Part shown: positions 17,762 through 25,774 of the stretch, in pieces | How the letters are laid out: each line of letters begins with the position of its first letter | Position numbering within the stretch: the stretch's first letter is position 1 | Source: Maritimibacter sp. | Lineage (GTDB): Bacteria > Pseudomonadota > Alphaproteobacteria > Rhodobacterales > Rhodobacteraceae | NCBI GenBank assembly: GCA_002695005.1 | Contig: NZNT01000026.1 | Coordinates: 1-64,000 of the forward strand | Reading direction: 5' to 3' | Length of the DNA stretch: 64,000 bases | Position numbers and translations under genes: made by a program | The notes under the pieces: model-generated | Databases searched by the model: none | What the model saw: only the letters and a program-made list of their open reading frames with translations | Told to the model about the DNA's origin: nothing

Positions 17762-17923
17762 TCACAAACCCTCAGTCACGGTCAGTGCCTACAGCGGCGG
17801 AGTTAACAAAGGCGTAAACGCCGCCTCGGGATCAGGATTCAAAGGGGTTTTGCGCCAGAACAACGGCTTGGCGCAACCAAAGCGTTGCGAGAGGGTTAAC
17901 GCGTTCGGCCTCTGGTTGATGCC

Positions 17924-18610
17924 CTAAAGGCCCAACCATCCCGGAAGCTGTCCGATGTCGCGCAGGACCGCGTCGGCGTGCTTAGTGATTCTCGACTCAT
18001 CAGCAGGACCGGTCAGAACGCCCACCGTCTGCATCCCCGCAGCCCGACCCGCGCGCAGGTCGTGCAGACTGTCACCGACCATCACCACGCGGTGCGGCGC
18101 GACCCCCACGGCCCCGGCAAAGGCCCGGCACATCGCCGGGTCCGGCTTGGGGGTCCAGCCACTGTCGGACCCCGCGATGAAATCGAACCTGTCCACTACG
18201 GCTGCCAGATGCGCCCGCGCCGGGGTTTCCGCATCGTTGGTCGCCACACCCAGCACGAGCCCCGCCCCGCGCAGGCGGTCGAGCAGCGGGGCCAGCGGCA
18301 CCGCCTCGTTCATCGGCGCTTCGGCCGCCGCCGCGTTGATCTCATCGACAAGCGGCTCGGGCGCTCGCCCCAGGACCGGCGCGCAGAGTGCTGCGACCTC
18401 CTCGGGCGTGCCGGCGATCGCGACCGACGAGGGCAGGAACGTCCCCGTCGACCGATCATACCCGATCGCCGCGGCAAGGCGCGAGGCCCGTGCCTCGTCG
18501 CCCCCTGCCATCCGGTCAAGAAACAGCCGCGCCCAGGCCGACCAGGACTCGTCGAACGAAAACAGCGTGCCATCCTTGTCGAACAGCACCGCATCGGCGC
18601 GCAGGCTCAT
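17924..18610 (-). CDS. HAD-family phosphatase (phosphoglycolate-phosphatase-like)
   Basis: 228 residues with all four HAD motifs. Motif I is VLFDKDGTLFS (Asp11 nucleophile, Asp13). Motif II is in LGVATNDAET, motif III Lys is in WTPKPDP, and motif IV is MVGDSLHDLRAG. A helical cap occupies about residues 20-90, as in Gph-like phosphatases. It should dephosphorylate a small metabolite, possibly 2-phosphoglycolate. Its start overlaps the DUF3572 gene by ATGA. Confidence 0.87.
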   Translation of the reverse strand: MSLRADAVLFDKDGTLFSFDESWSAWARLFLDRMAGGDEARASRLAAAIGYDRSTGTFLPSSVAIAGTPEEVAALCAPVLGRAPEPLVDEINAAAAEAPMNEAVPLAPLLDRLRGAGLVLGVATNDAETPARAHLAAVVDRFDFIAGSDSGWTPKPDPAMCRAFAGAVGVAPHRVVMVGDSLHDLRAGRAAGMQTVGVLTGPADESRITKHADAVLRDIGQLPGWLGL

Positions 18611-18885
18611 GTCCAGTGCATCTGACCACCGCCCGGCAACGCCGCGCGCGCCTGCAATGGTTGGGCATAGTCCAGACCCGCCTGATCGCAGAAGGCCATG
18701 ACCCAGGCATCATCCATCGTGATGAAATCCAGCACGGCGCCGAGAAACTCGGGATCGGCCGCCCGCGCACCCAGCTCGGCCATGTCCCCGCCCGTCGATC
18801 CGAGAAAGACCGGCAGCAGTTCCTCGTTGCCCGCCAGCCAGCCGAGTGCCTGCAAACCGATGGTTTCGGCCATGTCTTGCGTCAT
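18607..18885 (-). CDS. DUF3572 domain-containing protein
   Basis: 92-residue alpha-helical protein. AETIGLQALGWLAGNEELLPVFLGSTG and PEFLGAVLDFITMDDAWVMAFCDQAGL are the DUF3572 hallmarks. The family is largely restricted to Alphaproteobacteria and has no assigned function. It is often found next to pleD-type genes, as here, where a PleD-like gene is divergently transcribed 98 bases away. It overlaps the HAD gene by four bases. Confidence 0.85.
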   Translation of the reverse strand: MTQDMAETIGLQALGWLAGNEELLPVFLGSTGGDMAELGARAADPEFLGAVLDFITMDDAWVMAFCDQAGLDYAQPLQARAALPGGGQMHWT

Positions 18886-18983
18886 ATCTGCCTCGTTCCG
18901 ATCCTGGGAAACACTTTGTTAATCTTTCTTGGGCAAGACTTACCCGAACGCAACGCATCTTAGACAAGATCGAGCAATTCTGA

Positions 18984-20354
18984 ATGGGCGGACGCATCCT
19001 CATTGCCGACGACACGGTGACCGACCGGATCGCGCTGAAAGCGCGGCTGGCGACGGCGCGTCATACGGTGGTGCAGGCGCGGCATGGCGAGGAACTCGCC
19101 TCGGTTATGCTGTCCACTCCGCCGGATGTCGTGCTGATGGACATAGACTTCCCGGGCGGCGGGATCGCGGCGTGCCGCGCGCTCAAGGCCCATGCCCGGC
19201 TGCGCGAGGTGCCCGTGGTTCTTTACGGGGCCGCTGATGACACCGCCGCGCGGGTCGCGGCGCTGGAAGCGGGCGCTGAGGAATGCTTGGCCGACCTCCC
19301 CGGCGAGACACTCCTGCTTGCACTCCTGCGCAATCTGATCCGCCGGAACGCCGAGCGGTCGGAACTGATGCGGCGCCACGCGCTGCACGGGAACGACGCT
19401 CTGGCGGAAGCGCCTACCTCATTTCAGGCCCGCCCCCGTATCACGCTCGTTCCGGCATCGGCGGCCGATGGCCCGTCATGGCGCGCGGGCGTCGAGGCGG
19501 CCTTCCCGGCAAAAGTCACGCTCGCGACCGCCACCACGATGCTGGAGGCCGCCAGTGCCTCGGACGCCTATGTGATCGCCTTCGCCCCGGGCAACCCCGG
19601 CACGGCCCTCGGGCTTGTCGCGGAACTGCGCGCGCGCCCCGCGACCCGGCACGCGATCGTGCTGCTGCACCACCCCGGCCCGGCCTCAGACATCGCCGAA
19701 ATGGCGCTCGACTTCGGCGCGGACGGCATCCTGCGCGGTCCCTTCTCGCCCGACGAACTGGCCGCACGGCTCCAGCGTCTGCTCGCACGCAAACGCGAAA
19801 CGGACCGACTGCGGGCGCAGGTTGAGGATCAACTGGACAAGGCGCTGCGTGACCCACTGACCGGGCTGTTCAATCGGCGGTATGTGGACGGCTACCTCGC
19901 CCGCCTGTCGCGTGAGCGGGCGACGGGCGGCAATGCCTGTGCGCTGCTTCTCATCGACCTCGATCACTTCAAATCCGTCAACGACCGCTTCGGCCACCTC
20001 GCGGGCGACGACGTGCTGGTGGAAACCGCGCGACGGCTTCGCACGACCCTGCGCGAGATCGACCTCCTGGCCCGGATCGGCGGGGAGGAATTCCTCGTTA
20101 TTCTGCGCGGGGCGGATGCGGCGACCGCCCGCGACACGGCCGACCGGCTGCGCCGGGCCATCGGCGGGCGCCCGGTGCCGGTGCGCTCAGGTGGCGATGA
20201 AGTTTCGGTCACGGCCTCGGTCGGCGTCGCTCTGTGCGCAGGTTCCCACACGAACCACCGCGAGCTCTTCGATCAGGCGGACCGGGCGCTCTATGCCTCC
20301 AAGGCCGCCGGGCGAAACCGCGTCACCTTCGCGTCGGAGCGTTCCGCCGCCTAG
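18984..20354 (+). CDS. pleD: PleD-like response regulator with GGDEF domain
   Basis: 456 residues laid out REC-REC'-GGDEF as in Caulobacter PleD. REC1 (1-120) has D9/D10 and the phospho-acceptor Asp53 in VLMDIDFPGG. Positions normally holding the Thr/Ser (VVLYGAADD) and Lys (ADLP instead of TKP) are not conserved. The second receiver (about 143-265) lacks an obvious Asp acceptor. The cyclase domain has GGEEF at 366-370 and an RxxD inhibitory site at 357-360 (REID). It should synthesise c-di-GMP. Its stop overlaps the convergent CpxP-like gene by four bases. Confidence 0.88.
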   Translation: MGGRILIADDTVTDRIALKARLATARHTVVQARHGEELASVMLSTPPDVVLMDIDFPGGGIAACRALKAHARLREVPVVLYGAADDTAARVAALEAGAEECLADLPGETLLLALLRNLIRRNAERSELMRRHALHGNDALAEAPTSFQARPRITLVPASAADGPSWRAGVEAAFPAKVTLATATTMLEAASASDAYVIAFAPGNPGTALGLVAELRARPATRHAIVLLHHPGPASDIAEMALDFGADGILRGPFSPDELAARLQRLLARKRETDRLRAQVEDQLDKALRDPLTGLFNRRYVDGYLARLSRERATGGNACALLLIDLDHFKSVNDRFGHLAGDDVLVETARRLRTTLREIDLLARIGGEEFLVILRGADAATARDTADRLRRAIGGRPVPVRSGGDEVSVTASVGVALCAGSHTNHRELFDQADRALYASKAAGRNRVTFASERSAA

Positions 20355-20860
20355 GGGCGGGCGCGGTCCAGCGCGCGACGAAAGCCTGTCTCCAACCGTT
20401 CGGCCAGTTGCGCGCGATCCGCCGCGCTCATCTGCTCGATCTGGTCGAGCACGACCGCCCGACCGACCTGGCTACGCTGCGCGAAGATCTCGGTCTGGGC
20501 CGCCATCACCCCGCGCAACGCCTCCGCGTCGAAAGGCTCCGCTCTGAGCAGCGCGATCATCTGAGACACCTGCCCGGCCAGCTCTGCGCGGTTGTCCTGA
20601 AAATCCCCGGCCCGGTCCCGCAACGCCGTGACCGCCCGGTCCCGGTACGGATCGGGCAACGCGCGCGAGAACGGGCCCAGCGCCGGATCGAACGCCCGCC
20701 GCTCATCCCGTGGCCCGTGGTCGCCCCGGCGCGAATGGTCCCCGAGCCACCCGCCAAGGATCACGCCCAGAACCATCAGGTTCAACGTAAGCGACACGGC
20801 CAGCAGCACCTTGACCCAGGTGCGTGTCGGCACGCGCGGGGATGAGGTCGGATCGGTCAT
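20351..20860 (-). CDS. Periplasmic heavy-metal-sensor / CpxP-like protein
   Basis: 169 residues. A transmembrane or uncleaved signal segment (about 15-40, VKVLLAVSLTLNLMVLGVILGGWLG) leads to a helical periplasmic domain. Its R-A-LRDRAGDFQDNRAELAGQVSQMIALLRAEPFDAEAL-AVMAAQ pattern is typical of the CpxP/CnrX-like heavy-metal-sensor family. It is the last gene of a three-gene set with the sigma and putative anti-sigma factors, overlapping the middle gene by ATGA. This suggests an envelope-stress sensory role. Confidence 0.8.
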   Translation of the reverse strand: MTDPTSSPRVPTRTWVKVLLAVSLTLNLMVLGVILGGWLGDHSRRGDHGPRDERRAFDPALGPFSRALPDPYRDRAVTALRDRAGDFQDNRAELAGQVSQMIALLRAEPFDAEALRGVMAAQTEIFAQRSQVGRAVVLDQIEQMSAADRAQLAERLETGFRRALDRARP

Positions 20861-21255
20861 TGGGCCACCTCAGCATTGAAGGTCGACAGGGTCGAATACC
20901 CCGGCATCAGGTCTTCCAGTTCATAAGTCCCCGTCGTCGCCGCGCCAAGCACACCCCCGGTGAGCGACGTGAGCGCGACGGGCTGGGCCACGCCGATCCA
21001 GACGCCGGCCACGGCGGCCGTCGCCATGCCGGCCAGCGCCGGCCAGCCGCCGATTGCATCCGTCATGGCCGCGAACACACCCCGCCGCGGCGGGCGCGCA
21101 GCCACGGACGCGGCACGCGCGCCGTCCACCACCTCGGCATCCGCGGCAATCCGGTTCAACAGATCCGCCGACGGCAGGGGCGCGGTCTCCCGCCCTGCGG
21201 CGAAGAACTCCCCAAGCATCTCGTCGTCCCGACGGTCATCTTCAGTCCGAGTCAT
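20857..21255 (-). CDS. Probable membrane anti-sigma factor
   Basis: 132 residues. The N-terminal about 75 residues are soluble and charged (MLGEFFAAGRETAPLPSADLLNRIAADAE). One hydrophobic segment follows (about 76-105, WPALAGMATAAVAGVWIGVA), then a short periplasmic tail with LMPGYSTLSTFNAE. The gene overlaps the ECF sigma gene by 14 bases and the CpxP-like gene by ATGA. Such linkage is what identifies anti-sigma factors; the sequence itself has no zinc-binding ZAS motif that I can see. Confidence 0.6.
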   Translation of the reverse strand: MTRTEDDRRDDEMLGEFFAAGRETAPLPSADLLNRIAADAEVVDGARAASVAARPPRRGVFAAMTDAIGGWPALAGMATAAVAGVWIGVAQPVALTSLTGGVLGAATTGTYELEDLMPGYSTLSTFNAEVAQ

Positions 21256-21829
21256 ATCCCAACTCCTCGCGCCGCCCGGACAGGATCCGGGCCAGCGTCC
21301 TCTTGCCCCGGGCGGTCAGGCTCTCCACCGCCTCGATGCTGATCTCCATTGCCTGCGCGATCTCGGGGTTCGCAAGCCCCTCGAGATGGCGCAGGACCAC
21401 CGCCTCGCGCTGCCGGTCCGGCAATTCCGCCAGCGCCCGCTCCAGCGCGCGCGCCCGGTCGGCCTCGATAAGCCCCGCGACAGCCCCGGGCGCCGCGTCT
21501 TCCGGCTCCGGCACACTGTCGAGGTCCACACTGCGCCGCTTGCGCAGCCGGTCCGTGCACAGGTTCGACGCGACCCGGAAAAGCCAGGTCGACACCTTCG
21601 CTTCGCCCTGCCGCCACTCGGGCGCGATCTTCCACAACCGAAGCATCGCCTCCTGCGTGACGTCCTCGGCCTCGGCCCGGTCGCCCCCCAGCATCCGGGT
21701 CGAAAACCCGAGCACGCGCGGCGCAAGGCGCGCGGTCAGCATCTGCGCCGCCGCCCTGTCGCCATTGCCATAGGCGACCAGCAAGGCCTCGTCCGAGACC
21801 GCACTTGCATCGTCGAATGCCATGTCCAT
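21242..21829 (-). CDS. ECF-type RNA polymerase sigma factor
   Basis: 195 residues. Region 2 is DRAAAQMLTARLAPRVLGFSTRMLGGDRAEAEDVTQEAMLRLWKIAPEWRQGEAKVSTWLFRVASNLCTDRLRKRR with the -10-binding helix. Region 4 is ALAELPDRQREAVVLRHLEGLANPEIAQAMEISIEAVESLTARGKRTLARIL. Length and motifs fit ECF sigma-70 family members. A membrane protein and a CpxP-like protein follow in an overlapping operon, so it is probably released on envelope or metal stress. No consensus autoregulatory promoter is recognised upstream. Confidence 0.93.
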   Translation of the reverse strand: MDMAFDDASAVSDEALLVAYGNGDRAAAQMLTARLAPRVLGFSTRMLGGDRAEAEDVTQEAMLRLWKIAPEWRQGEAKVSTWLFRVASNLCTDRLRKRRSVDLDSVPEPEDAAPGAVAGLIEADRARALERALAELPDRQREAVVLRHLEGLANPEIAQAMEISIEAVESLTARGKRTLARILSGRREELGYDSD

Positions 21830-21915
21830 CGCGTCCGGCAGTTAATCCGGTCCCTGTTCCCGGCGCAATCCGGGTCGGGCGGGCCGCGTTGGGCCCGCCC
21901 CGTCTCTCAAAGGCC

Positions 21916-22569
21916 TCAGTTGTTGCGCATCCAGGGCGCCTGCCCGCCGCGCGGACCATGCCCGTCACGCGGACCGTCGCGTCCGGCGCGGTCGTGATCG
22001 CGCCCCTGCATCCGCTCCATCATCTCGGCGCGCGCGGTCTCGAATTCCTCTTCCGTCACCGCGCCGTCACCGTCCGCGTCAGCCCGGTCAAACAGCCGGT
22101 CCATGCCCCGTCCACCGGTCATCTCTCCGGCTTCGAGCGTGCCGCTCTTGTCCGCATCGGCCCGCGCCAGAAGCCGCCCGGCCATATCCTCGGCCCGCGC
22201 GCGCACCTGCGCATCCGAGGGCCGGCCCGGCACGGCACCGGGGGCCGCCATGCCCATTCGGGCGTCATGGCGCTCCTCGAACCGGGCGATCCCGGCCTCG
22301 GTCAGTTCAGCCAGCGTCACGGCACCGTCGCCATCCGCATCCGCCTGCGAAAACCGCTCGCCCGCGCGCTGCGTCAGGTCATCCTGCGTGATCTGCCCGT
22401 CACCATTCGCGTCGAGCTCGGCAAACGCCACCGGCGCGCCGCGCATCTGGCCGCGCATGTCGCCCATCTTGTGCCCGCCATCGCGCGCCATCGCCACGCC
22501 GGAGGCCGCCAGCGTCATCGCCGCGCCGGTGAGGAGCCCGTAGCCTGTCAGTTTCATCGCACGTTTCAT
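21916..22569 (-). CDS. Secreted protein with four EF-hand calcium-binding loops
   Basis: 217 residues with an N-terminal signal peptide (about 1-28, LLTGAAMTLAASGVAMA). Four canonical EF-hand loops begin at about residues 53 (DANGDGQITQDD), 77 (DADGDGAVTLAE), 138 (DADKSGTLEAGE) and 164 (DADGDGAVTEEE). The tail is rich in Asp, Arg and Gly. Likely a periplasmic calcium-binding protein. It lies upstream of and in line with the ECF sigma operon with an 86-base gap, so it may share stress regulation. Confidence 0.87.
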   Translation of the reverse strand: MKRAMKLTGYGLLTGAAMTLAASGVAMARDGGHKMGDMRGQMRGAPVAFAELDANGDGQITQDDLTQRAGERFSQADADGDGAVTLAELTEAGIARFEERHDARMGMAAPGAVPGRPSDAQVRARAEDMAGRLLARADADKSGTLEAGEMTGGRGMDRLFDRADADGDGAVTEEEFETARAEMMERMQGRDHDRAGRDGPRDGHGPRGGQAPWMRNN

Positions 22570-22791
22570 GTTGTTCTCTCCATAAGGGTCAAGGTGTCCT
22601 GCCTTGCCGCCCGGCCCGTTGCGACCGTGACATGCCCTTCAAACGGGCGCCTGCGCCGCTTCCGTCGCCAAAGCGCGAAAAAAATCGCAGCGTCTTTCCG
22701 CTCAGCCGCCCCGCGACATTCCGTGTCATGGCAAAACGCGCGCCGACACCCTATCTAGACGTGGCGAACACAGCCCCGAGTGAGATCTGCG

Positions 22792-23211
22792 ATGACTGCC
22801 ACCTCCACGGCCCCCGCGCCCGATACCGGCGCGGAACGTCCCCTGAAGCCCGCCGTCTGGCGCGGCTGGCGCAAGAAGTGCCCGCATTGCGGCACCGGCC
22901 CCCTGATGAAAAGCTACCTGAAGGTGCGCGACACCTGCACCGTCTGCGGCGAAGACCTGCACCACCAGCGCGCCGACGACGGCCCGGCCTATCTCACGAT
23001 CTTGGTGGTGGGCCACCTGCTCGTGCCGTTCTTCCACTTCGGCTTCACGATCTTCCGCCCGGACCCGATGGTGCTGTTCTCGGTGCTGGCCATTCTCGCG
23101 GTTGCGCTTTCCCTCTACCTTCTGCCAAGGTTCAAAGGCCTCATGGTGGGGGTGCAATGGGCCAAGCGGATGCATGGCTTCGCCCCGCCCGAGGCCAGAT
23201 CAGAGGCATGA
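22792..23211 (+). CDS. DUF983 family protein
   Basis: 139 residues. The N terminus holds a zinc-ribbon-like pair of CxxC motifs (KKCPHCGTGPLM and DTCTVCGEDLHHQ), followed by two transmembrane helices (about 65-85 and 95-115). CPHCG...L...CxxCG with DDGPAYLTILVVGH is the DUF983 signature. Function unknown; members are small inner-membrane proteins common in Alphaproteobacteria. I took the ATG at 22792; a GTG 12 bases earlier is possible. It is followed 34 bases later by a Nudix hydrolase gene. Confidence 0.85.
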   Translation: MTATSTAPAPDTGAERPLKPAVWRGWRKKCPHCGTGPLMKSYLKVRDTCTVCGEDLHHQRADDGPAYLTILVVGHLLVPFFHFGFTIFRPDPMVLFSVLAILAVALSLYLLPRFKGLMVGVQWAKRMHGFAPPEARSEA

Positions 23212-23245
23212 ACGGGGGCCGCGCCCCGCAACTTCCGGGGGGCGC

Positions 23246-23953
23246 ATGAACGCCGAGACGATCGACAAGTCCAAGGTCATCCGACACGCCGCGACCGTGG
23301 TGCTGATCCGTGATGCGGACACGAAGCCGCGCGTCCTGATGGGGCAGCGCGGCGCCAAGGCCGCCTTCATGCCCAACAAGTTCGTCTTTCCCGGCGGCGC
23401 GGTCGACAAGACGGACCACGGCCTGCCCGTCGCCGAACAGGGGGCCGAGCCCTGCCGCACCCGCCTCGGCGAAGATGCACCCGACGGCATCGGCCCGGCC
23501 CTGCTCGCCGCCGCCATCCGCGAATTGTGGGAAGAGACCGGCCAGATCCTCGGCACGCCGGGCACCTGGCCCTCCCCGCCCCCCGACAACTGGCGCGCCT
23601 TCGCCGAGTCCGGCTACATCCCGTCCCCCGACGGGCTCGCTTTCGTCTTCCGCGCAATCACGCCACCGGGGCGCCCCCGTCGCTTCGACGCGCGTTTCTT
23701 CGTGGCCGATGCGGCACGGCTCAAGACGGACCCGGACGATTTCTCGGGCGCCGCCGACGAGCTCAGCCATCTCCAGTGGATTTCCCTCGCCGACGTGCGC
23801 GACTTCGACCTGCCCTTCATCACGCAGGTCGTTCTGGCCGAGATCGCAGGCCGCCTGCCCGATCTCGACGCCCCGCCAAGCGTGCCCTACTTCAAGAACG
23901 ACGAAGAGGAATCGCTCTTCCTGCGCCTTCAGGGGGCAAGCCCGCTCGGCTGA
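23246..23953 (+). CDS. Nudix hydrolase
   Basis: 235 residues. The Nudix box is split by an insertion. FVFPGGAVDKTDHG provides the glycine start and, about 30 residues later, AIRELWEETGQIL supplies the RELxEExGxxL metal-binding helix. This split form is common in coenzyme-A-diphosphatase-like and NUDT-type enzymes of this family. It should hydrolyse a nucleoside diphosphate linked to another moiety; the substrate is unknown. The ATG at 23246 follows a GGGGGG ribosome-site-like run. An intergenic repeat lies just after its stop. Confidence 0.88.
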   Translation: MNAETIDKSKVIRHAATVVLIRDADTKPRVLMGQRGAKAAFMPNKFVFPGGAVDKTDHGLPVAEQGAEPCRTRLGEDAPDGIGPALLAAAIRELWEETGQILGTPGTWPSPPPDNWRAFAESGYIPSPDGLAFVFRAITPPGRPRRFDARFFVADAARLKTDPDDFSGAADELSHLQWISLADVRDFDLPFITQVVLAEIAGRLPDLDAPPSVPYFKNDEEESLFLRLQGASPLG

Positions 23954-23985
23954 CCTCTTTCCGGTCTGAAAATATCCCGGGGGAG
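23954..23985 (-). repeat. Intergenic repeat copy C
   Basis: Read on the minus strand this matches the tail of copies A, B and D (TCCCCCGGGATATTTTCAGA, then CCGGAAAG). It is preceded by a hairpin with different sequence (GTCGCGCC/GGCGCGAC) at about 23985-24003. The 313-base gap 23954-24266 contains nothing else that I recognise except the ribosome site of the next gene. Confidence 0.55.
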
Positions 23986-24266
23986 TCGCGCCGCAGGCGC
24001 GACGGGGGCAGCGCCCCCCACCGCGACGACCCGGCGCAGCCGGGGCGGCGCAAATCCTGCGCGCGCCAGCGCTCATGTCGAAAACCGCCGGACCTTCCCC
24101 GACGCGCCGGAAATCCGCGCATCCCTGCCCAAGTCGAGGGCAACCGGGCAACACCTGTGCCACATCCGCCATTTTTCTTTTGATCAAATTTCAAGGCGCG
24201 GTAACCTTTTCCCATGGGCCCGCGTTGAACAGGAAAGGACCCGGCAAAAACAAGGAGGTATCACCG

Positions 24267-24764
24267 ATGCAGGATGCGCTTGTCGCCGCCGCCGACGATC
24301 TCGTCGCGGATGGGATGCGGGAGACGGGAATTCCCCTCACCGATACGTTGCGCCATTACATCGCCATCACCCTCGCCCGCTACATGCGCGAGCAGGTTCA
24401 AGTCGACGGGCTGACGATCCGGGTGGTCGAGGCGATGGACCGCAGGGCCGATACCTCCGAACTGCGCGCGCTCGCCGATACCTGCCTTATCGCCTGCTCC
24501 GTGTTCGAGCGCCGCCTGCGCCGCGCGGGCGGCTCGTTGCGCCACTACGCGGGCCTCGGCCAGACCGCCTATGACGCGGCGACGCTCACCGAACAGGCCT
24601 ATTCCTTTCCCCATATGCGCGACGTGATCGCGGCGGCCACAGGCCACCCGCCCGAAGGGGTGCGCGACCTCCTCGCCGCCGCGCGCGCGGGCTCGTCTCA
24701 TGCAAGCGAACGGCTTTCGGAAGACGGCGTCATCGCCTTCCCGACCCAGCGCTTCTTCCACTAG
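24267..24764 (+). CDS. Conserved-looking hypothetical protein
   Basis: 165 residues; I do not recognise the family. It is probably all alpha-helical and soluble, with no signal or membrane segment. Visible features are an N-terminal acidic helix (DALVAAADDLVADGM), TDTLRHYIAITLARYMREQ, a Cys-containing central helix (LADTCLIACSVFERRLRRAGG) and a Ser-rich C terminus ending PTQRFFH. The start is certain: AGGAGG lies 7 bases before the ATG at 24267. It stands alone and ends just before an intrinsic terminator. Confidence 0.72.
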   Translation: MQDALVAAADDLVADGMRETGIPLTDTLRHYIAITLARYMREQVQVDGLTIRVVEAMDRRADTSELRALADTCLIACSVFERRLRRAGGSLRHYAGLGQTAYDAATLTEQAYSFPHMRDVIAAATGHPPEGVRDLLAAARAGSSHASERLSEDGVIAFPTQRFFH

Positions 24765-24779
24765 GCCCGCCCGGCGGAC

Positions 24780-24822
24780 AAAAAAGAGCCCCGTCCGGCA
24801 AGGGGGTCGGACGGGGCGTTTT
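24780..24822. terminator. Bidirectional intrinsic terminator
   Basis: Stem GCCCCGTCCG (24788-24797) pairs with CGGACGGGGC (24808-24817), 10 bases long. TTTT follows on the plus strand and a run of six A precedes it, giving T6 on the minus strand. It serves the unknown gene at 24267 and can also stop transcription from the Hint gene at 24921. Confidence 0.85.
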
Positions 24823-24920
24823 CGCGCTGGTGAAATGGGGGGCAGGAACGAGCGCGAAAAAACTGAAATCTGCGAACGCGACGCGCGCCAGGGATGCGTT
24901 CGGCGCGCGCCGCGGCCCGC

Positions 24921-25592
24921 TCAGGCGGCGGAACGCATCGGTCCCCCCACCCCCCGCAGGTCGGTGTCACGAGTCATCGCGGCGACCAGAAGTCGCGCGT
25001 CCTCGCCGGTGTAAGTTGCATACAAGGCGGGCTGGCGCGTCGCGGACAGAAAGGCCAGCGTCGTCTCGCCCGGCACGTCGGACGGCGCCACGACAAGCGC
25101 GCCACCATCCAGATGCACCACCTCGTCCTGCGCGAAATGAACGGTGACCACCTCGGACACCGCCGGTCCGTCGCTCCGGCCGATTCCCGCGAACCCGACA
25201 AGGTCACGGGCCTTCAGAACGGCGAACGGATCCCCGAACAGCCGCTCGGCCGCGTCGCTCTCCACCATGACCGATTGTCCCGGCGCAAGCTCCATCTCGG
25301 TCTGATTGCCCAGCGCGCCCGCCGGCACATGAACCGGCAGGGCCGCCTCGGGCAGGTGACGCCCGGCAAGCACGGCGGTGCGGGTCACGGCGACCACCGG
25401 CTGCATTCCGTTATCGAAGGTCAGGACGAGATCGCCCACCGCGATCTCCGAGGCGCGCCGCCAGCCTTTCGCGGTCGCCAGCCGCGACCCGGCGTAAATC
25501 CCCTTGGTGCGGTAGGTTGACTGGTCCTGCCCGGTATCACCGAGCGGGTCGCGCTTTGCCCTATGGGCGTCGAGGTCGATGATACCGAGCAT
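24921..25592 (-). CDS. Hint-domain (hedgehog/intein-like) protein
   Basis: 223 residues. Residues about 32-170 form a Hint domain of the Rhodobacteraceae type: GIYAGSRLATAKGWRRASEIAVGDLVLTFDNGMQPVVAV resembles the intein A block, and LAPGQSVMVESDAAERLFGDPFAVLKARDLV resembles the B region. The splicing nucleophile position is Ala/Gly (YAGS), not Cys or Ser, and there is no C-terminal HN dipeptide, so self-splicing is unlikely. In this family such domains often end secreted RTX proteins; here it is freestanding, with no signal peptide and no calcium repeats. Function unknown. Confidence 0.78.
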   Translation of the reverse strand: MLGIIDLDAHRAKRDPLGDTGQDQSTYRTKGIYAGSRLATAKGWRRASEIAVGDLVLTFDNGMQPVVAVTRTAVLAGRHLPEAALPVHVPAGALGNQTEMELAPGQSVMVESDAAERLFGDPFAVLKARDLVGFAGIGRSDGPAVSEVVTVHFAQDEVVHLDGGALVVAPSDVPGETTLAFLSATRQPALYATYTGEDARLLVAAMTRDTDLRGVGGPMRSAA

Positions 25593-25774
25593 GTCGTAGT
25601 CCCCAGGTTAGGTCCGACGGGACAGGTGGCAGCCCGTTTCTCCGTCGCAAGGTCACACTCGGGAAGGACCGGGGGAGATTCTCGGGCGCAAATAAGGTCA
25701 ATTCTTGGCAATGTTGCGGATTTTTCGACGGTCGCGACAGTTCAGGCCGTATTGTCGCCCCTCCGGGAACAAAC

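Noticed and set aside
16116-17765. Extending the GGDEF protein upstream to 17765 as a 549-residue protein
   Set aside because: The added 202 residues are read out of frame over the H-NOX gene and look random. The ATG at 17159 overlaps the H-NOX stop and begins the HNOBA domain.
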